A DNA stretch of 64,000 nt from JANQOH01 sp965243325 (GTDB taxonomy: Bacteria; Pseudomonadota; Alphaproteobacteria; UBA7887), in assembly GCA_965243325.1 (NCBI GenBank), contig CBDEUQ010000003.1:2604001-2668000 (forward strand), given 5' to 3'. Position numbers and translations under genes: made by a program. The notes below the pieces were generated by a model. The model was given only the letters and a program-made list of their open reading frames with translations. It searched no databases and was not told where the DNA came from. Below are positions 27,827 through 35,688 of this stretch, piece after piece (the stretch's first letter is position 1; every line of letters begins with the position of its first letter).

Positions 27827-27845
27827 GAAGCTTGTGCATAATGTA

Positions 27846-29004
27846 GAGTTGGTGGATTGACTTTATCGGAAGAGTCCGAGAGGTTTCCTGTTTTCGGACG
27901 GCGACGAGGCAGCGGCTCATGCGCAAAGGTGTCTCTTTCACTGTATCGTCGGCGGACCGTCGGCGCCTGCGGGAGGTGATGTCCGATGGGAACAGCCCTC
28001 AGAAGCACGTGTGGCGGGCGCATATCATCCTGCTCAGCGCCGCGGGTCTGGGCACGACGGCGATCATGACGGAGACCGGCAAGTCGAAGACCTGCGTCTG
28101 GCGCTGGCAGGAACGCTTCATGCGCGAAGGCGTGGACGGTCTTCTCCGCGACAAGACACGGCCGCCCGGAAAGGCGCCGATTGCGCCCGAGCAGGTGGCG
28201 AAGATCGTGCGGTTGACCCACACCCCGCCGCCCGGGGATGCGACGCACTGGACGCTGCGGGCGATGGCGAAGGTCGCGGGCGTCGCCGCCTCCACGGTGC
28301 GGACGATCTGGCAGGCGCACGGCCTGGCACTGCATCGCTGGCGGCGGTTCAAGCTCTCGAACGACCCTGCCTTCGCCGACAAGCTGACCGACATTGTCGG
28401 CCTCTACGTGGCGCCACCGGCGCATGCCGTGGTGCTGTCGATCGACGAGAAGACGCAGATCCAGGCCCTCGACCGCACACAACCCGGCCTGCCGCTGAAG
28501 AAGGGGCGCTGCGCCACCATGACCCATGACTACAAGCGGCACGGCACCGCAACGCTGTTCGCGGCCCTGAACGTGCTTGATGGCACCATTGTCGGCCAGC
28601 ACGCCGCTCGCCACCGCCATCAGGAATTCCTGAAGTTTCTCGACCGCATCGAGCGCTCGATCCCCGCCGGCACCGAGATCCATGCCATCCTCGACAACTA
28701 CGCCACGCACAAACACGCCAGGGTCCGGGCCTGGCTCGCGAGGCACCCGCGCTGGACCTTCCACTTCTCCCCGACCTCGTGTTCGTGGCTCAACGCGGTC
28801 GAGGGCTTCTTCGCCAAGCTGACGCGACGGCGGCTCAGGCACGGCGTCTTCCGCTCGGTCGGCGAACTCCGCGACGCCATCCAGCGCTTCATCGACGAGC
28901 ACAACCGGACAGAGGCAAAGCCCTTCGTCTGGATCGTAGACCCCCACGACATCATCGCCGCAAGAAATCGAGGGTTCCAAACGTTGGAATCAATCCACTA
29001 AGTG
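27846..29004 (+). mobile_element. IS630-family insertion sequence, apparently intact
   Basis: About 1.16 kb with one transposase gene. Terminal inverted repeats share the core GTGGATTGA at 27852-27860 on the left and its complement TCAATCCAC at 28990-28998 on the right, with weaker matches outside. The transposase stop codon lies at the outer edge of the right repeat. Exact ends and the expected TA duplication could not be fixed, since TA dinucleotides occur at several nearby positions. Confidence 0.7.
27919..29001 (+). CDS. IS630-family transposase
   Basis: Full-length DDE transposase of 360 residues. N-terminal helix-turn-helix domains are at about 20-150 (VWRWQERFMREGVDGLLRD and VAASTVRTIWQAHGLAL). 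The catalytic acids are D176 in SIDEK, D259 in ILDNY and E295 in NAVEGFF, giving 35 residues between the last two as expected for this family. No frameshift or stop is visible, so it may be active. GC content is high, unlike the ATPase gene before it, so the IS probably arrived separately. Confidence 0.9.
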   Translation: MRKGVSFTVSSADRRRLREVMSDGNSPQKHVWRAHIILLSAAGLGTTAIMTETGKSKTCVWRWQERFMREGVDGLLRDKTRPPGKAPIAPEQVAKIVRLTHTPPPGDATHWTLRAMAKVAGVAASTVRTIWQAHGLALHRWRRFKLSNDPAFADKLTDIVGLYVAPPAHAVVLSIDEKTQIQALDRTQPGLPLKKGRCATMTHDYKRHGTATLFAALNVLDGTIVGQHAARHRHQEFLKFLDRIERSIPAGTEIHAILDNYATHKHARVRAWLARHPRWTFHFSPTSCSWLNAVEGFFAKLTRRRLRHGVFRSVGELRDAIQRFIDEHNRTEAKPFVWIVDPHDIIAARNRGFQTLESIH

Positions 29005-29303
29005 CTTCTAAGGGCCGTGAGGCGGCTTTGAACGAGCTCTCTGACCTCATCCAGTTCCCCATCGGACAATTGACCGATTAGAACTTGGAGATATTGGAGC
29101 TCGGCATCAGACAAACCCTCGGCGCGAGCAGCGCTCATCTTCCGGATCAATTCCTCAATATGCCCAGCGTCCCACGGCGCTCCTTGCGCTATGCGCCCAT
29201 GGAAGTAGGCCCGCAAACCGTTCCATATATCGTTCGGGAGATGGACAACCAGATCGAACAGGAGACGTAGGTCGCAGGAACGGGGTTCCGAAGGATTGGT
29301 CAT
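28998..29303 (-). CDS. Small protein of unknown function
   Basis: A 101-residue frame beginning MTNPSEPRSCDLRLLFDLVV. The RBS AAAGGA lies about 7 nt before the ATG. The C-terminal half is predicted helical and acidic (EGLSDAELQYLQVLIGQLSD). No family was recognised. Its stop codon falls inside the right end of the IS630 element, so the last few residues may derive from the insertion and the native 3' end may be lost. Confidence 0.45.
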   Translation of the reverse strand: MTNPSEPRSCDLRLLFDLVVHLPNDIWNGLRAYFHGRIAQGAPWDAGHIEELIRKMSAARAEGLSDAELQYLQVLIGQLSDGELDEVRELVQSRLTALRST

Positions 29304-29466
29304 GACAGGTCCTTTCCGATGCAGAGGCCGAAGAAGAAAAAGAATCCGCCGCCTTCAGGTCGTCCTCTTCCAGGTCGGCGTAATGGCCGGGCACAGGCAC
29401 AACTTGAAACTGAGTACCATATTCGTCCGTGAGGGCTCGTGCGATGTTTTCAGCAGTTGCTTGCAT
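29155..29466 (-). CDS. Possible small gene, frameshifted or extended
   Basis: Frame of 103 codons whose first 57 residues (MQATAENIARALTDEYGTQF...) look like real protein, while the rest overlaps the next gene out of frame and looks random. The true gene probably ended near 29303 and lost its stop, or was once fused to the following frame. The function is unknown. Confidence 0.25.
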   Translation of the reverse strand: MQATAENIARALTDEYGTQFQVVPVPGHYADLEEDDLKAADSFSSSASASERTCHDQSFGTPFLRPTSPVRSGCPSPERYMERFAGLLPWAHSARSAVGRWAY

Positions 29467-29631
29467 TAGCCCAAGTTTAACGGTCTGTTACGTAGATTTG
29501 TCAATTTTAGGCGGTGGTCGTTCTTCAACGCATTGATTTTGCGTGATTTTGATTTGCGGTAGGCCGCAGTAGTGCCATAGTTTGTCAGTCCATATCTTCC
29601 ATTGGGCCTTGCCCGCCTCTACCTTCACGCC

Positions 29632-29925
29632 ATGTTCATCCGCCGCGCCACGAGCCGCCGCACCGAGCGCGGCGATTATTTCGCCTATCGCCTAGTGCGC
29701 TCCGAGCACAGCGGCGAGCCGGTGCGCCAGCGTACCCTGCTCAACCTCCGCAGTGACTTTCCGGTCGAGCGCGGGGCTTGGCCGCTGCTGTGCAACCGGG
29801 TCGGGCAGTTGCTCGACCGCCAAGGCGCGCTGGTGCCGCTCGACTGTCCGCAAGCGGTCGAGCGTCATGCCTGGCACATCGCCGCGCGGCTCCTCAACCG
29901 GGCACCGGCATGCGCCGCAGAGCGG
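29632..29925 (+). pseudogene. IS1634-type transposase, N-terminal fragment
   Basis: About 98 codons from the ATG at 29632 match the start of IS1634-family transposases: MFIRRATSRRTERGDYFAYRL, then QRTLLNLRSDFPVERGAWPLL and a CPQAVERHAWHIAARLLN segment. The similarity ends there and the remaining several hundred residues, with the DDE core, are absent. It is a truncated IS remnant. Confidence 0.65.
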
Positions 29926-30039
29926 CCAGTTCTTCAGAGCCGTCATCCCCGCGCCGCGGCGGCTATGTCGCAAAAGTAACTGGGGCTTGTGCCTTCGGCG
30001 GCGACTCCGTGAAGTGGCGGCGGCCGGGGAATCGAGGCC

Positions 30040-30160
30040 GTCCACCCACTGGCGTGCTCTCTGGGCGTCGAACGCATTTTCGCATGGCTCGGGCGCTGCC
30101 GAGGGCTCGCAAAGGACTGAGAAAACTTAATGGAGTTTTGAGTAGGTCTCTCAGAGAACC
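30040..30160 (+). pseudogene. IS5-type transposase C-terminal remnant
   Basis: The frame from 30067 reads VERIFAWLGRCRGLAKD and then stops at 30118-30120. This matches the conserved end region of IS5-family transposases (VERTFAWLGRxRRLAKDFE). Only this short piece is recognisable and the rest is degraded. Confidence 0.4.
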
Positions 30161-30283
30161 GCCGAGCACGTCGCCAAGTACATTCTGTAGACATTCCCAC
30201 GACGGCTACGCCGGCTGCCCCACATGACACACACAAGAGAGAATGAGTTCATCCAAACGTGTAATGCACTTGCGCTAACACAG

Positions 30284-30820
30284 TCAGCGACTTTGCGAAT
30301 CAGAAAAAAAACCAAAACGCCTGTATTTCAGAAACACTACTACGATATAATACGGAAGTGCAAACATCTCTCTAATGAAATAGTATATCCGTTTTCGTCT
30401 TGGTGTATTTTCTTTTTCTTTAGAGGATGCACTACCAGTAACGTCTACTCCAAGAGATCGAAAAACATAAAGACTTCGAGGAATATGAAAAACATCAGTT
30501 ACTACAACAGCACTTCTCCAGCCATTTGATGTCATAATTGCAGCGGCGTTTTGCACGTTTTCGAAAGTTGATGTTGACCCATCTTCCACAAAAATATTTC
30601 CCTCTGGAACTCCTAATCGAACTGCTAAAGATCGCATGACTATCGCTTCCGCAGGCTCATGCTCTCCTAGTCCCCCCGACATGAGTATATTGTTTGATAC
30701 TCCCCTTCCAAACAATTCAACAGCATGTGCAACACGCCTACGCAGCGAGGGACTAGGACAACCACCTTTCCATACGGCGGCCCCTAGAACAACTATTACG
30801 TCAACTCTCATCGCGTGCAA
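30284..30820 (-). CDS. YdcF/SanA-like DUF218 protein
   Basis: A 178-residue DUF218 protein (ElyC/SanA/YdcF family, linked to envelope metabolism). Family motifs in order: VDVIVVLGAAVWKGGCPS, ILMSGGLGEHEPAEA, FVEDGSTSTFENVQNAA and VTDVFHIPRSL. A hydrophobic C-terminal stretch (REMFALPYYIVVVFLKY) could associate with the membrane. There is no N-terminal signal. The start overlaps the end of the YARHG protein gene by 13 nt. An in-frame ATG at 30811 is an alternative. The gene is strongly AT-rich compared with the chromosome, a sign of transfer. Confidence 0.75.
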   Translation of the reverse strand: MHAMRVDVIVVLGAAVWKGGCPSPSLRRRVAHAVELFGRGVSNNILMSGGLGEHEPAEAIVMRSLAVRLGVPEGNIFVEDGSTSTFENVQNAAAIMTSNGWRSAVVVTDVFHIPRSLYVFRSLGVDVTGSASSKEKENTPRRKRIYYFIREMFALPYYIVVVFLKYRRFGFFSDSQSR

Positions 30821-31350
30821 TTGGGCAAAGTCGTGCGGCAGTCGCTGTTTTTCTCAGTTGATACTTTTCCGGTACTCTTCTGATAATTCAAAATTCGGGC
30901 GATGTCCAAATTCTCCTCAGAACTAAGCAGATTGGTATTAAAATCATCGGGACAGATACTCGGTTTGTACCATGCTTTCGACTTGAAGTAGTCCTGAAGG
31001 TCTGTGCGACAAAAGAAACGACCGTGACGGGCAAAATATTCGTTCCTCATAACATCTAACTGAAAGGCTGTTTTCCCTTGAAGATCCGCGTTTGGATTAT
31101 TATTCTTGAGGGCTGTTTTCTCTTGTGGATCTGCTTTTGGATCATTGTTGGGTGCTGACAAATAGGCTAACAAGAAATACCCGGCAACTAATGCTAGAAA
31201 CATCGGGATCCTAATTCGCCAAGGTGCGTTATAGAAAAATATTACTGCTAGAAATCCCAACACAACTATAATTAGAGCAATTACTCCCAGTTCGGTTTGG
31301 GCACTTGCGGCGAGGATTGCCGGAAGATTCTCAAAGAAATCGCGCACCAA
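30808..31350 (-). CDS. Membrane protein with YARHG domain
   Basis: A 180-residue protein with two adjacent hydrophobic segments at about 20-42 (LGVIALIIVVLGFLAVIFF) and 48-66 (IPMFLALVAGYFLLAYL). A short linker follows with two similar pieces (DPKADPQEKTALKNN and NPNADLQGKTAFQLD), a small internal duplication. The YARHG domain, usually extracytoplasmic, reads LDVMRNEYFARHGRFFCRTD then YFKSKAWYKP at about 98-132. Two Cys (CRTD and SICPDD) could form a disulfide. It overlaps the DUF218 gene, so the two probably work together at the envelope. It is AT-rich. Confidence 0.7.
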   Translation of the reverse strand: MVRDFFENLPAILAASAQTELGVIALIIVVLGFLAVIFFYNAPWRIRIPMFLALVAGYFLLAYLSAPNNDPKADPQEKTALKNNNPNADLQGKTAFQLDVMRNEYFARHGRFFCRTDLQDYFKSKAWYKPSICPDDFNTNLLSSEENLDIARILNYQKSTGKVSTEKNSDCRTTLPNCTR

Positions 31351-31670
31351 TTTGTCCTCCTCTCCTTTGCTGGATAGAGGCGTTGCATCGCCGCGATATA
31401 GGCTTTTTGAGTAGCCTCTGCGGGTCAGTGGAGTGCTGCTTCACGGCACTGCTCTCCTTCAACTCCGACGTACCCAACTTCACAATGTAATGGAGGGCCG
31501 ACGGCGGCGGATCCCCATACTCAGTCTCCTACATAGACGCGGTGGCGGGCGCGTTCACGGGTGTTTCAGAGCCGGATTGACCTGCCACGCGCCTGTCTTC
31601 ATGTCGGCGGTGGACTTCTGCAATCCTGCGACTCTAGCACGCACGTCCCAGCTTCCGACCCATTGGCCGA
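31351..31670. other. Gene-free stretch in the accessory island
   Basis: No supported gene. Short frames on both strands resemble decayed coding sequence (for example minus-strand SIIGQWVGSWDVRARVAGLQK, about 31560-31680), but no family could be assigned. GC content rises again here towards chromosomal level. Confidence 0.4.
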
Positions 31671-31889
31671 TTATGGAGCTACTTCTACCACCGCCGCCGA
31701 GCATTGCGGAGTCGGAATTGCTTCCCCGTGCTCGCGAAGGCGCTCGATGTGCAAAGCGATTGCCGTTTCGATCTCCTGGATCGCCTCGTCTCGGGGCACC
31801 CCGGTGGCTACGCATCCAGGCAAATCCGGCACGTGGGCGGCGGAGTTCTCCGCCGCCTTCTCGATCATGATCGTATACTCCATCTCCAT
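31671..31889 (-). CDS. hicB: HicB-family antitoxin
   Basis: Short HicB antitoxin of 72 residues with the partial RNase-H-like fold: MEYTIMIEKAAENSAAHVPDLPGC, ATGVPRDEAIQEIETAI and LHIERLREHGEAIPTP. It lies 2 nt after the hicA remnant in the usual hicA-hicB order. The start at 31889 follows GAAGTGAGG. The frame is open upstream but there it only overlaps the toxin remnant. With the toxin cut, it may be silent or may act against toxins elsewhere. Confidence 0.8.
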   Translation of the reverse strand: MEMEYTIMIEKAAENSAAHVPDLPGCVATGVPRDEAIQEIETAIALHIERLREHGEAIPTPQCSAAVVEVAP

Positions 31890-31891
31890 CC

Positions 31892-31999
31892 TCACTTCTT
31901 TAGTCTTGCCCGCTTCAGGATGCTGGCCCAGATGCCCGGTGGGAGGTCGTCGCCTGCTCCGCTTCGTGCCACACGGAAGCGTCGCGAGCGGCGTCTCAT
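31892..31999 (-). pseudogene. Truncated HicA toxin
   Basis: A 35-codon frame ending GDDLPPGIWASILKRARLKK, which is the characteristic end of HicA mRNA interferases. The first half of the toxin, with the catalytic His in the GSHH-like segment, is not present upstream in any frame. The ATG at 31999 is probably not a real start. Confidence 0.6.
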
Positions 32000-32169
32000 C
32001 CGCTCGATTGATCACGTCGAAGTCGTGCCGCGTCGCCGGTCGTGCGATACGGGGCCGCGCCCGCGCCGGACGCCGGTGCCGGCGCCGGTTCCCGGGGGAG
32101 GGGCGGCGGCGGTCGGAACGCCGCCACCCCGGCCGGCCGTCTCGCGGCGTCCGGTGTCGCCGCCGGGCT

Positions 32170-32706
32170 CTAGTTCTCGACCAGCCGCTTCAGCTCGGCG
32201 AGCGACGCGGCGTAGACGCCTTCGAGGGCGGTGGCGATTTCCACGCCGCCGTCTTCGGGGAACGCGGCGGCCGTCATCGTCGTCCGCCAGTGGACGACGG
32301 CGGTGCCCTCGGTCTCGCCGGGCACGGCCGACACGGTCGAGCGGTAGTCGGCGTGGGTGAGGAAGCCCTCCGTCATCACGTAGGTATAGAGCGTCGGTCC
32401 CTGCTCGGCCATGACCTCGAGCACCTCGCCGAGTTCGTCGGCGAGCAGCAGCTTGCGCACCGTGCCCAGTTCGCCGTCGCCTTCGGTGTACTCGCACGTC
32501 AGCACCACGCCGATCCATTTGGTGAGATCGCAGTAGCCGCCGTACTCGGCCCATATGGCCTCGGCGCTGCCCTCGATGACGATCGATTCGTGAATCGTCA
32601 GCGTATCGCCGTACTCGATGTCCGCCGCCGCGCCGAACGCCGCGAACGCCATGGCGCCGCCGGCCGCCGCACCGGCGATGCGCGCGCGCAAAGTGCTGCC
32701 AGTCAT
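32170..32706 (-). CDS. Exported SRPBCC-fold protein
   Basis: A 178-residue protein with a signal peptide (RARIAGAAAGGAMAFAAFGAAA, residues 7-28) and one SRPBCC/polyketide-cyclase-like domain: IEGSAEAIWAEYGGYCDLTKW near 42-62, then the strand-rich middle and a C-terminal helix (EGVYAASLAELKRLVEN). The ATG at 32706 sits exactly before the signal peptide and follows GGGAGGACAAC. An upstream ATG at 32769 would spoil the signal. Such domains bind hydrophobic ligands. The ligand is unknown. Confidence 0.65.
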   Translation of the reverse strand: MTGSTLRARIAGAAAGGAMAFAAFGAAADIEYGDTLTIHESIVIEGSAEAIWAEYGGYCDLTKWIGVVLTCEYTEGDGELGTVRKLLLADELGEVLEVMAEQGPTLYTYVMTEGFLTHADYRSTVSAVPGETEGTAVVHWRTTMTAAAFPEDGGVEIATALEGVYAASLAELKRLVEN

Positions 32707-32869
32707 GTGTTGTCCTCCCGAAGGCGTGGATCGATGAGTGTGGGTGGCAAGCGCGGCGCGGCGCCGCACGGCGCCGAACCGCGCCGGCAGTCTAGTCGAC
32801 GCCGCGGGAGATCGGCAAACGCCGCCGCTTCCGGCCGGCGCCTGCGGCGGCGCCGGCAGGGGCCCGCGC

Positions 32870-33766
32870 CTACCCGCCGCCGGCCGGCATCCCGATCGGC
32901 GACGCGCCGGGCTGTCGGCCGACCCGCGCGTGGCCCCAGATGCTGCGCCGGGTCACTTCCTCCACCTGCCAGGTGGCGTCGTCGACGAGCCGGCCGCCCC
33001 AGCCGTATTCGAGCAGGAATCCGGACGGCGTGCGGACGTAGAACGACACCACGTGGTCGTTGGCGTGGCGGCCGAGCGTGATGGCGACGCGCGCGTTCTC
33101 GGCGAGCGCCGCGTCGTACGCCGTGCCCACGTCGTTGAAGTCGTTGAGCTCGACCATCACGTGGTGCAGGCGCGCCTCGCGGCCCCCGACGACGGCGATC
33201 GAGTGGTGCCGCGGATTGCAGTGCAGAAAGGTCGCCTGGAACGCCGTCTTCGCCCAGTCGCTGATTCGGAAGCCGAGCGTCTCGCGGTAGAACGCCGCGC
33301 AGGCGTCGGCGTCCGGCGCGTGCACGAGCACGTGGCCGAGGCCGAGGCCGCCGGTGCGGAACCCCGCCATCTCGCGCCCGGGCGCGAAGCCGCCGCCGGC
33401 CGGTTCCAGTCCGTGGAACAGCTCCACCCGGTGCCCGGCCGGGTCGGCGCAGTGCACCATGTCGTCGACGCCGCGCAGGGCGCGCTCGGCGGCGGTCGAG
33501 CGCGCCACGGCGACGCCGCGGTCCTCGATCCGCGCCGCCATGGCGTCGAGCGCGTCGGCGTCGGCGACCTCCCAGCCGTAGAACGCGCCGCCGTCGCGGC
33601 CAGCCGGCATGACGATGAGCCGCCGGCCCGCGTCGTCGACCCCGTACGCGGCCGCGCCGCCGCCCGCCTCGAGGCGCTGCATGCCTGCGAACCCGGTCGC
33701 GAACGGCGCCCACGCCGCCGCGTCCTCCGCCTCGATGCCGACGTAGCCCAGTCCGAGAACGCTCAT
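32870..33766 (-). CDS. Extradiol (type I, VOC) ring-cleavage dioxygenase
   Basis: A 298-residue two-domain vicinal-oxygen-chelate enzyme of the 2,3-dihydroxybiphenyl 1,2-dioxygenase type, which opens catechols next to the hydroxyl pair. Iron ligands are expected at His in GLGHVLVHAPDAD, His in RLHHVMVELND and Glu in PSGFLLEYGWGG, the class I signature. The start at 33766 gives the family opening MSVLGLGYVGIEAEDAAAW. The longer open frame upstream is a shadow. No other aromatic-degradation genes adjoin, so the substrate is open. Confidence 0.85.
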   Translation of the reverse strand: MSVLGLGYVGIEAEDAAAWAPFATGFAGMQRLEAGGGAAAYGVDDAGRRLIVMPAGRDGGAFYGWEVADADALDAMAARIEDRGVAVARSTAAERALRGVDDMVHCADPAGHRVELFHGLEPAGGGFAPGREMAGFRTGGLGLGHVLVHAPDADACAAFYRETLGFRISDWAKTAFQATFLHCNPRHHSIAVVGGREARLHHVMVELNDFNDVGTAYDAALAENARVAITLGRHANDHVVSFYVRTPSGFLLEYGWGGRLVDDATWQVEEVTRRSIWGHARVGRQPGASPIGMPAGGG

Positions 33767-34035
33767 CCCTTCCGCTCCCGATGCCGAATGCCGCAACCGC
33801 TTCATCCTACGCCGCCGCCGGCCGCCGCCCAAGAGCCGAATCGAATCGCCCGGGCGGGACCGTCGGCGTTGACATACGGCATATAATCCTGATATGTTCC
33901 TCTGTTGTGCTCGCGTCGCCGCGCGGTGTACCGGGACGGATGAGGACGGAAAACACCGGGTCGGGACCCTTCGCGAGCCGCCGGCGCATCGCCTTCCCCG
34001 GCCCGCCGGGCAGCGCCTGCGGGAGGGGCGTTTTC

Positions 34036-34064
34036 TTGACATTTCGCTGGCCGGCGGGTTATGA
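34036..34064 (+). promoter_or_regulatory. Sigma-70-type promoter of tRNA-Asp
   Basis: A perfect -35 TTGACA at 34036-34041 and a -10-like TTATGA at 34059-34064 are separated by 17 bp. The expected transcription start, about 34071, falls just before the tRNA at 34078. It may also read on into nuoA, since only 41 bp separate the tRNA end from the nuoA start. Confidence 0.5.
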
Positions 34065-34077
34065 GCCGCGCGTCGTC

Positions 34078-34154
34078 GGGGGTGTAGCTCAGTTGGTTAG
34101 AGCGCTGGCCTGTCACGCCAGAGGCCGCGGGTTCGAGTCCCGTCACTCCCGCCA
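34078..34154 (+). tRNA. tRNA-Asp (anticodon GTC)
   Basis: A 77-nt cloverleaf. The acceptor GGGGGTG pairs with CACTCCC (one G-T wobble), followed by discriminator G and an encoded CCA. The D-arm is GCTC...GAGC, the anticodon stem CTGGC/GCCAG with loop CTGTCAC (anticodon GTC), and the T-arm GCGGG TTCGAGT CCCGT. It lies immediately upstream of nuoA, an arrangement seen in other alphaproteobacteria. Confidence 0.95.
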
Positions 34155-34195
34155 GTCCGAACCGCACCAGATGGGCGGTCCTCAGGGCGCACGCG

Positions 34196-34552
34196 ATGCT
34201 TGCTGAATATCTTCCGATCCTGGTGTTTTTCGGCGTCGTCGTCGGCTTGGCGTTCGCCGTGATCGCCGCCTCGTGGCTGGTCGCGCGCCAGCGCCCGGAT
34301 GCGGAGAAGGTTTCGGCCTACGAGTGCGGCTTCGAGCCGTTCGACGATGCCCGCGGCCGGTTCGACGTGCGCTTCTATCTCGTCGCCATCCTCTTCATCA
34401 TCTTCGATCTCGAGGTCGCCTTTCTGTTCCCGTGGGCGATCACGCTCGAGCACACCGGGGCCTTCGGCTTCTGGTCGATGGCGATCTTCCTGGGCCTCTT
34501 GACCGTCGGCTTCGTCTACGAATGGCGCAAGGGGGCGCTCGAATGGGAGTGA
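34196..34552 (+). CDS. nuoA: NADH-quinone oxidoreductase subunit A
   Basis: Membrane subunit of complex I, 118 residues with three helices: LPILVFFGVVVGLAFAVIAA, FYLVAILFIIFDLEVAFLF and FWSMAIFLGLLTVGFVYEW. The conserved loop SAYECGFEPFDDARGRFD holds the Cys seen on the moving matrix-side loop. It opens the nuoA-N operon and overlaps nuoB by 10 nt. Confidence 0.95.
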   Translation: MLAEYLPILVFFGVVVGLAFAVIAASWLVARQRPDAEKVSAYECGFEPFDDARGRFDVRFYLVAILFIIFDLEVAFLFPWAITLEHTGAFGFWSMAIFLGLLTVGFVYEWRKGALEWE

Positions 34553-35049
34553 GCGAAGCGGCCCCCCTGCAAACGCTCGCCGAACAGGTCGGCGACAAGG
34601 GCTTCGTCGTCACGCAGATCGAGAAGGTGGTGAACTGGGCGCGTTGCAGCTCGATGTGGCCCATGAGCTTCGGGCTCGCGTGCTGCGCCGTCGAGATGAT
34701 GCATACCGGGGCGAGCCGCTACGATCTCGACCGTTTCGGCATCGTCTTCCGCCCGAGCCCGCGGCAGTCCGACGTGATGATCGTGGCCGGGACGCTGACC
34801 AACAAGATGGCGCCGGCGCTGCGCAAGGTCTACGACCAGATGCCCGAGCCGCGTTACGTGATCTCGATGGGCAGTTGCGCGAACGGCGGCGGCTACTATC
34901 ACTATTCCTACTCGGTGGTGCGCGGCTGCGATCGCATCGTCCCGGTCGACATCTACGTCCCCGGCTGCCCGCCGACCGCCGAAGCGCTGCTCTACGGCAT
35001 CATGCAGTTGCAGCGTAAGATCCGCCGTACGGGAACGCTGGTGCGCTGA
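34543..35049 (+). CDS. nuoB: NADH-quinone oxidoreductase subunit B
   Basis: Peripheral-arm subunit, 168 residues, carrying cluster N2, the last iron-sulfur centre before quinone. Ligands are the paired Cys in GLACCAVEMM, one in GSCANGGG and one in PGCPPTAEALL. The ATG at 34543 overlaps the end of nuoA. The frame is open further upstream but only inside nuoA. Confidence 0.95.
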   Translation: MGVSEAAPLQTLAEQVGDKGFVVTQIEKVVNWARCSSMWPMSFGLACCAVEMMHTGASRYDLDRFGIVFRPSPRQSDVMIVAGTLTNKMAPALRKVYDQMPEPRYVISMGSCANGGGYYHYSYSVVRGCDRIVPVDIYVPGCPPTAEALLYGIMQLQRKIRRTGTLVR

Positions 35050-35076
35050 ACGGCGCGCAACGGAGTTGCGGAACGC

Positions 35077-35688
35077 ATGGACCGGGCGCTGATCGAACTC
35101 GGCGAATACGTCGTCGCGGTCGGGCCGCCGCTCGCCGCGCCGCCGGAAATCGCGCACGGCGAGCTCACGCTCGTCGTCGACCGCGAACGGCTGCTGCGCC
35201 TGCTGCTGTTCCTGCGCGACGATCCCGAGTGCGGGTTCCGCCAGCTCGTCGACCTGTGCGGCGTCGACTGGCCCGAGCGCCGGCCGCGCTTCGATGTCGT
35301 CTACCACCTGCTGAGCCACACCGGAAACCAGCGCGTGCGCGTCAAGCTCCCGACCGGCGACGACCGTCCCGTCCCGTCGGCGTGTCCGGTGTTCAGCGCG
35401 GCCGGCTGGTACGAGCGCGAGGTCTGGGACCTGTACGGCCTGCATTTCGCCGACCACCCGGACCTCCGCCGCCTGCTGACCGACTACGGCTTCGACGGCC
35501 ACCCTCTGCGCAAGGATTTTCCGCTCACCGGCTATGTCGAGGTGCGCTACGACGAGGAGGAGAAGCGCGTCGTCTACGAGCCGGTGTCGTTGACCCAGGA
35601 GTATCGCCGGTTCGACTTCATGAGCCCGTGGGAGGGCGCGAACGCCGTTCTCGCCGGCGACGGACAGGGCGGCGGCGCGGACCGATGA
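35077..35688 (+). CDS. nuoC: NADH-quinone oxidoreductase subunit C
   Basis: The 30-kDa-type subunit, 203 residues, separate from NuoD as in alphaproteobacteria (fused in E. coli). The signature EREVWDLYGLHFADHPDLRRLLTDYGF is present, followed by HPLRKDFPLTGYVE. Its stop overlaps the nuoD start as ATGA. Confidence 0.95.
   Translation: MDRALIELGEYVVAVGPPLAAPPEIAHGELTLVVDRERLLRLLLFLRDDPECGFRQLVDLCGVDWPERRPRFDVVYHLLSHTGNQRVRVKLPTGDDRPVPSACPVFSAAGWYEREVWDLYGLHFADHPDLRRLLTDYGFDGHPLRKDFPLTGYVEVRYDEEEKRVVYEPVSLTQEYRRFDFMSPWEGANAVLAGDGQGGGADR

Noticed and set aside
31433..31870. Plus-strand frame of 145 codons in the island
   Set aside because: It overlaps the supported hicB on the other strand and shows no family pattern or RBS.
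33869..33887. TTGACA followed by TATAAT upstream of the tRNA
   Set aside because: Only 7 bp separate the hexamers, too short for a sigma-70 promoter. The TTGACA at 34036 with 17-bp spacing is better.
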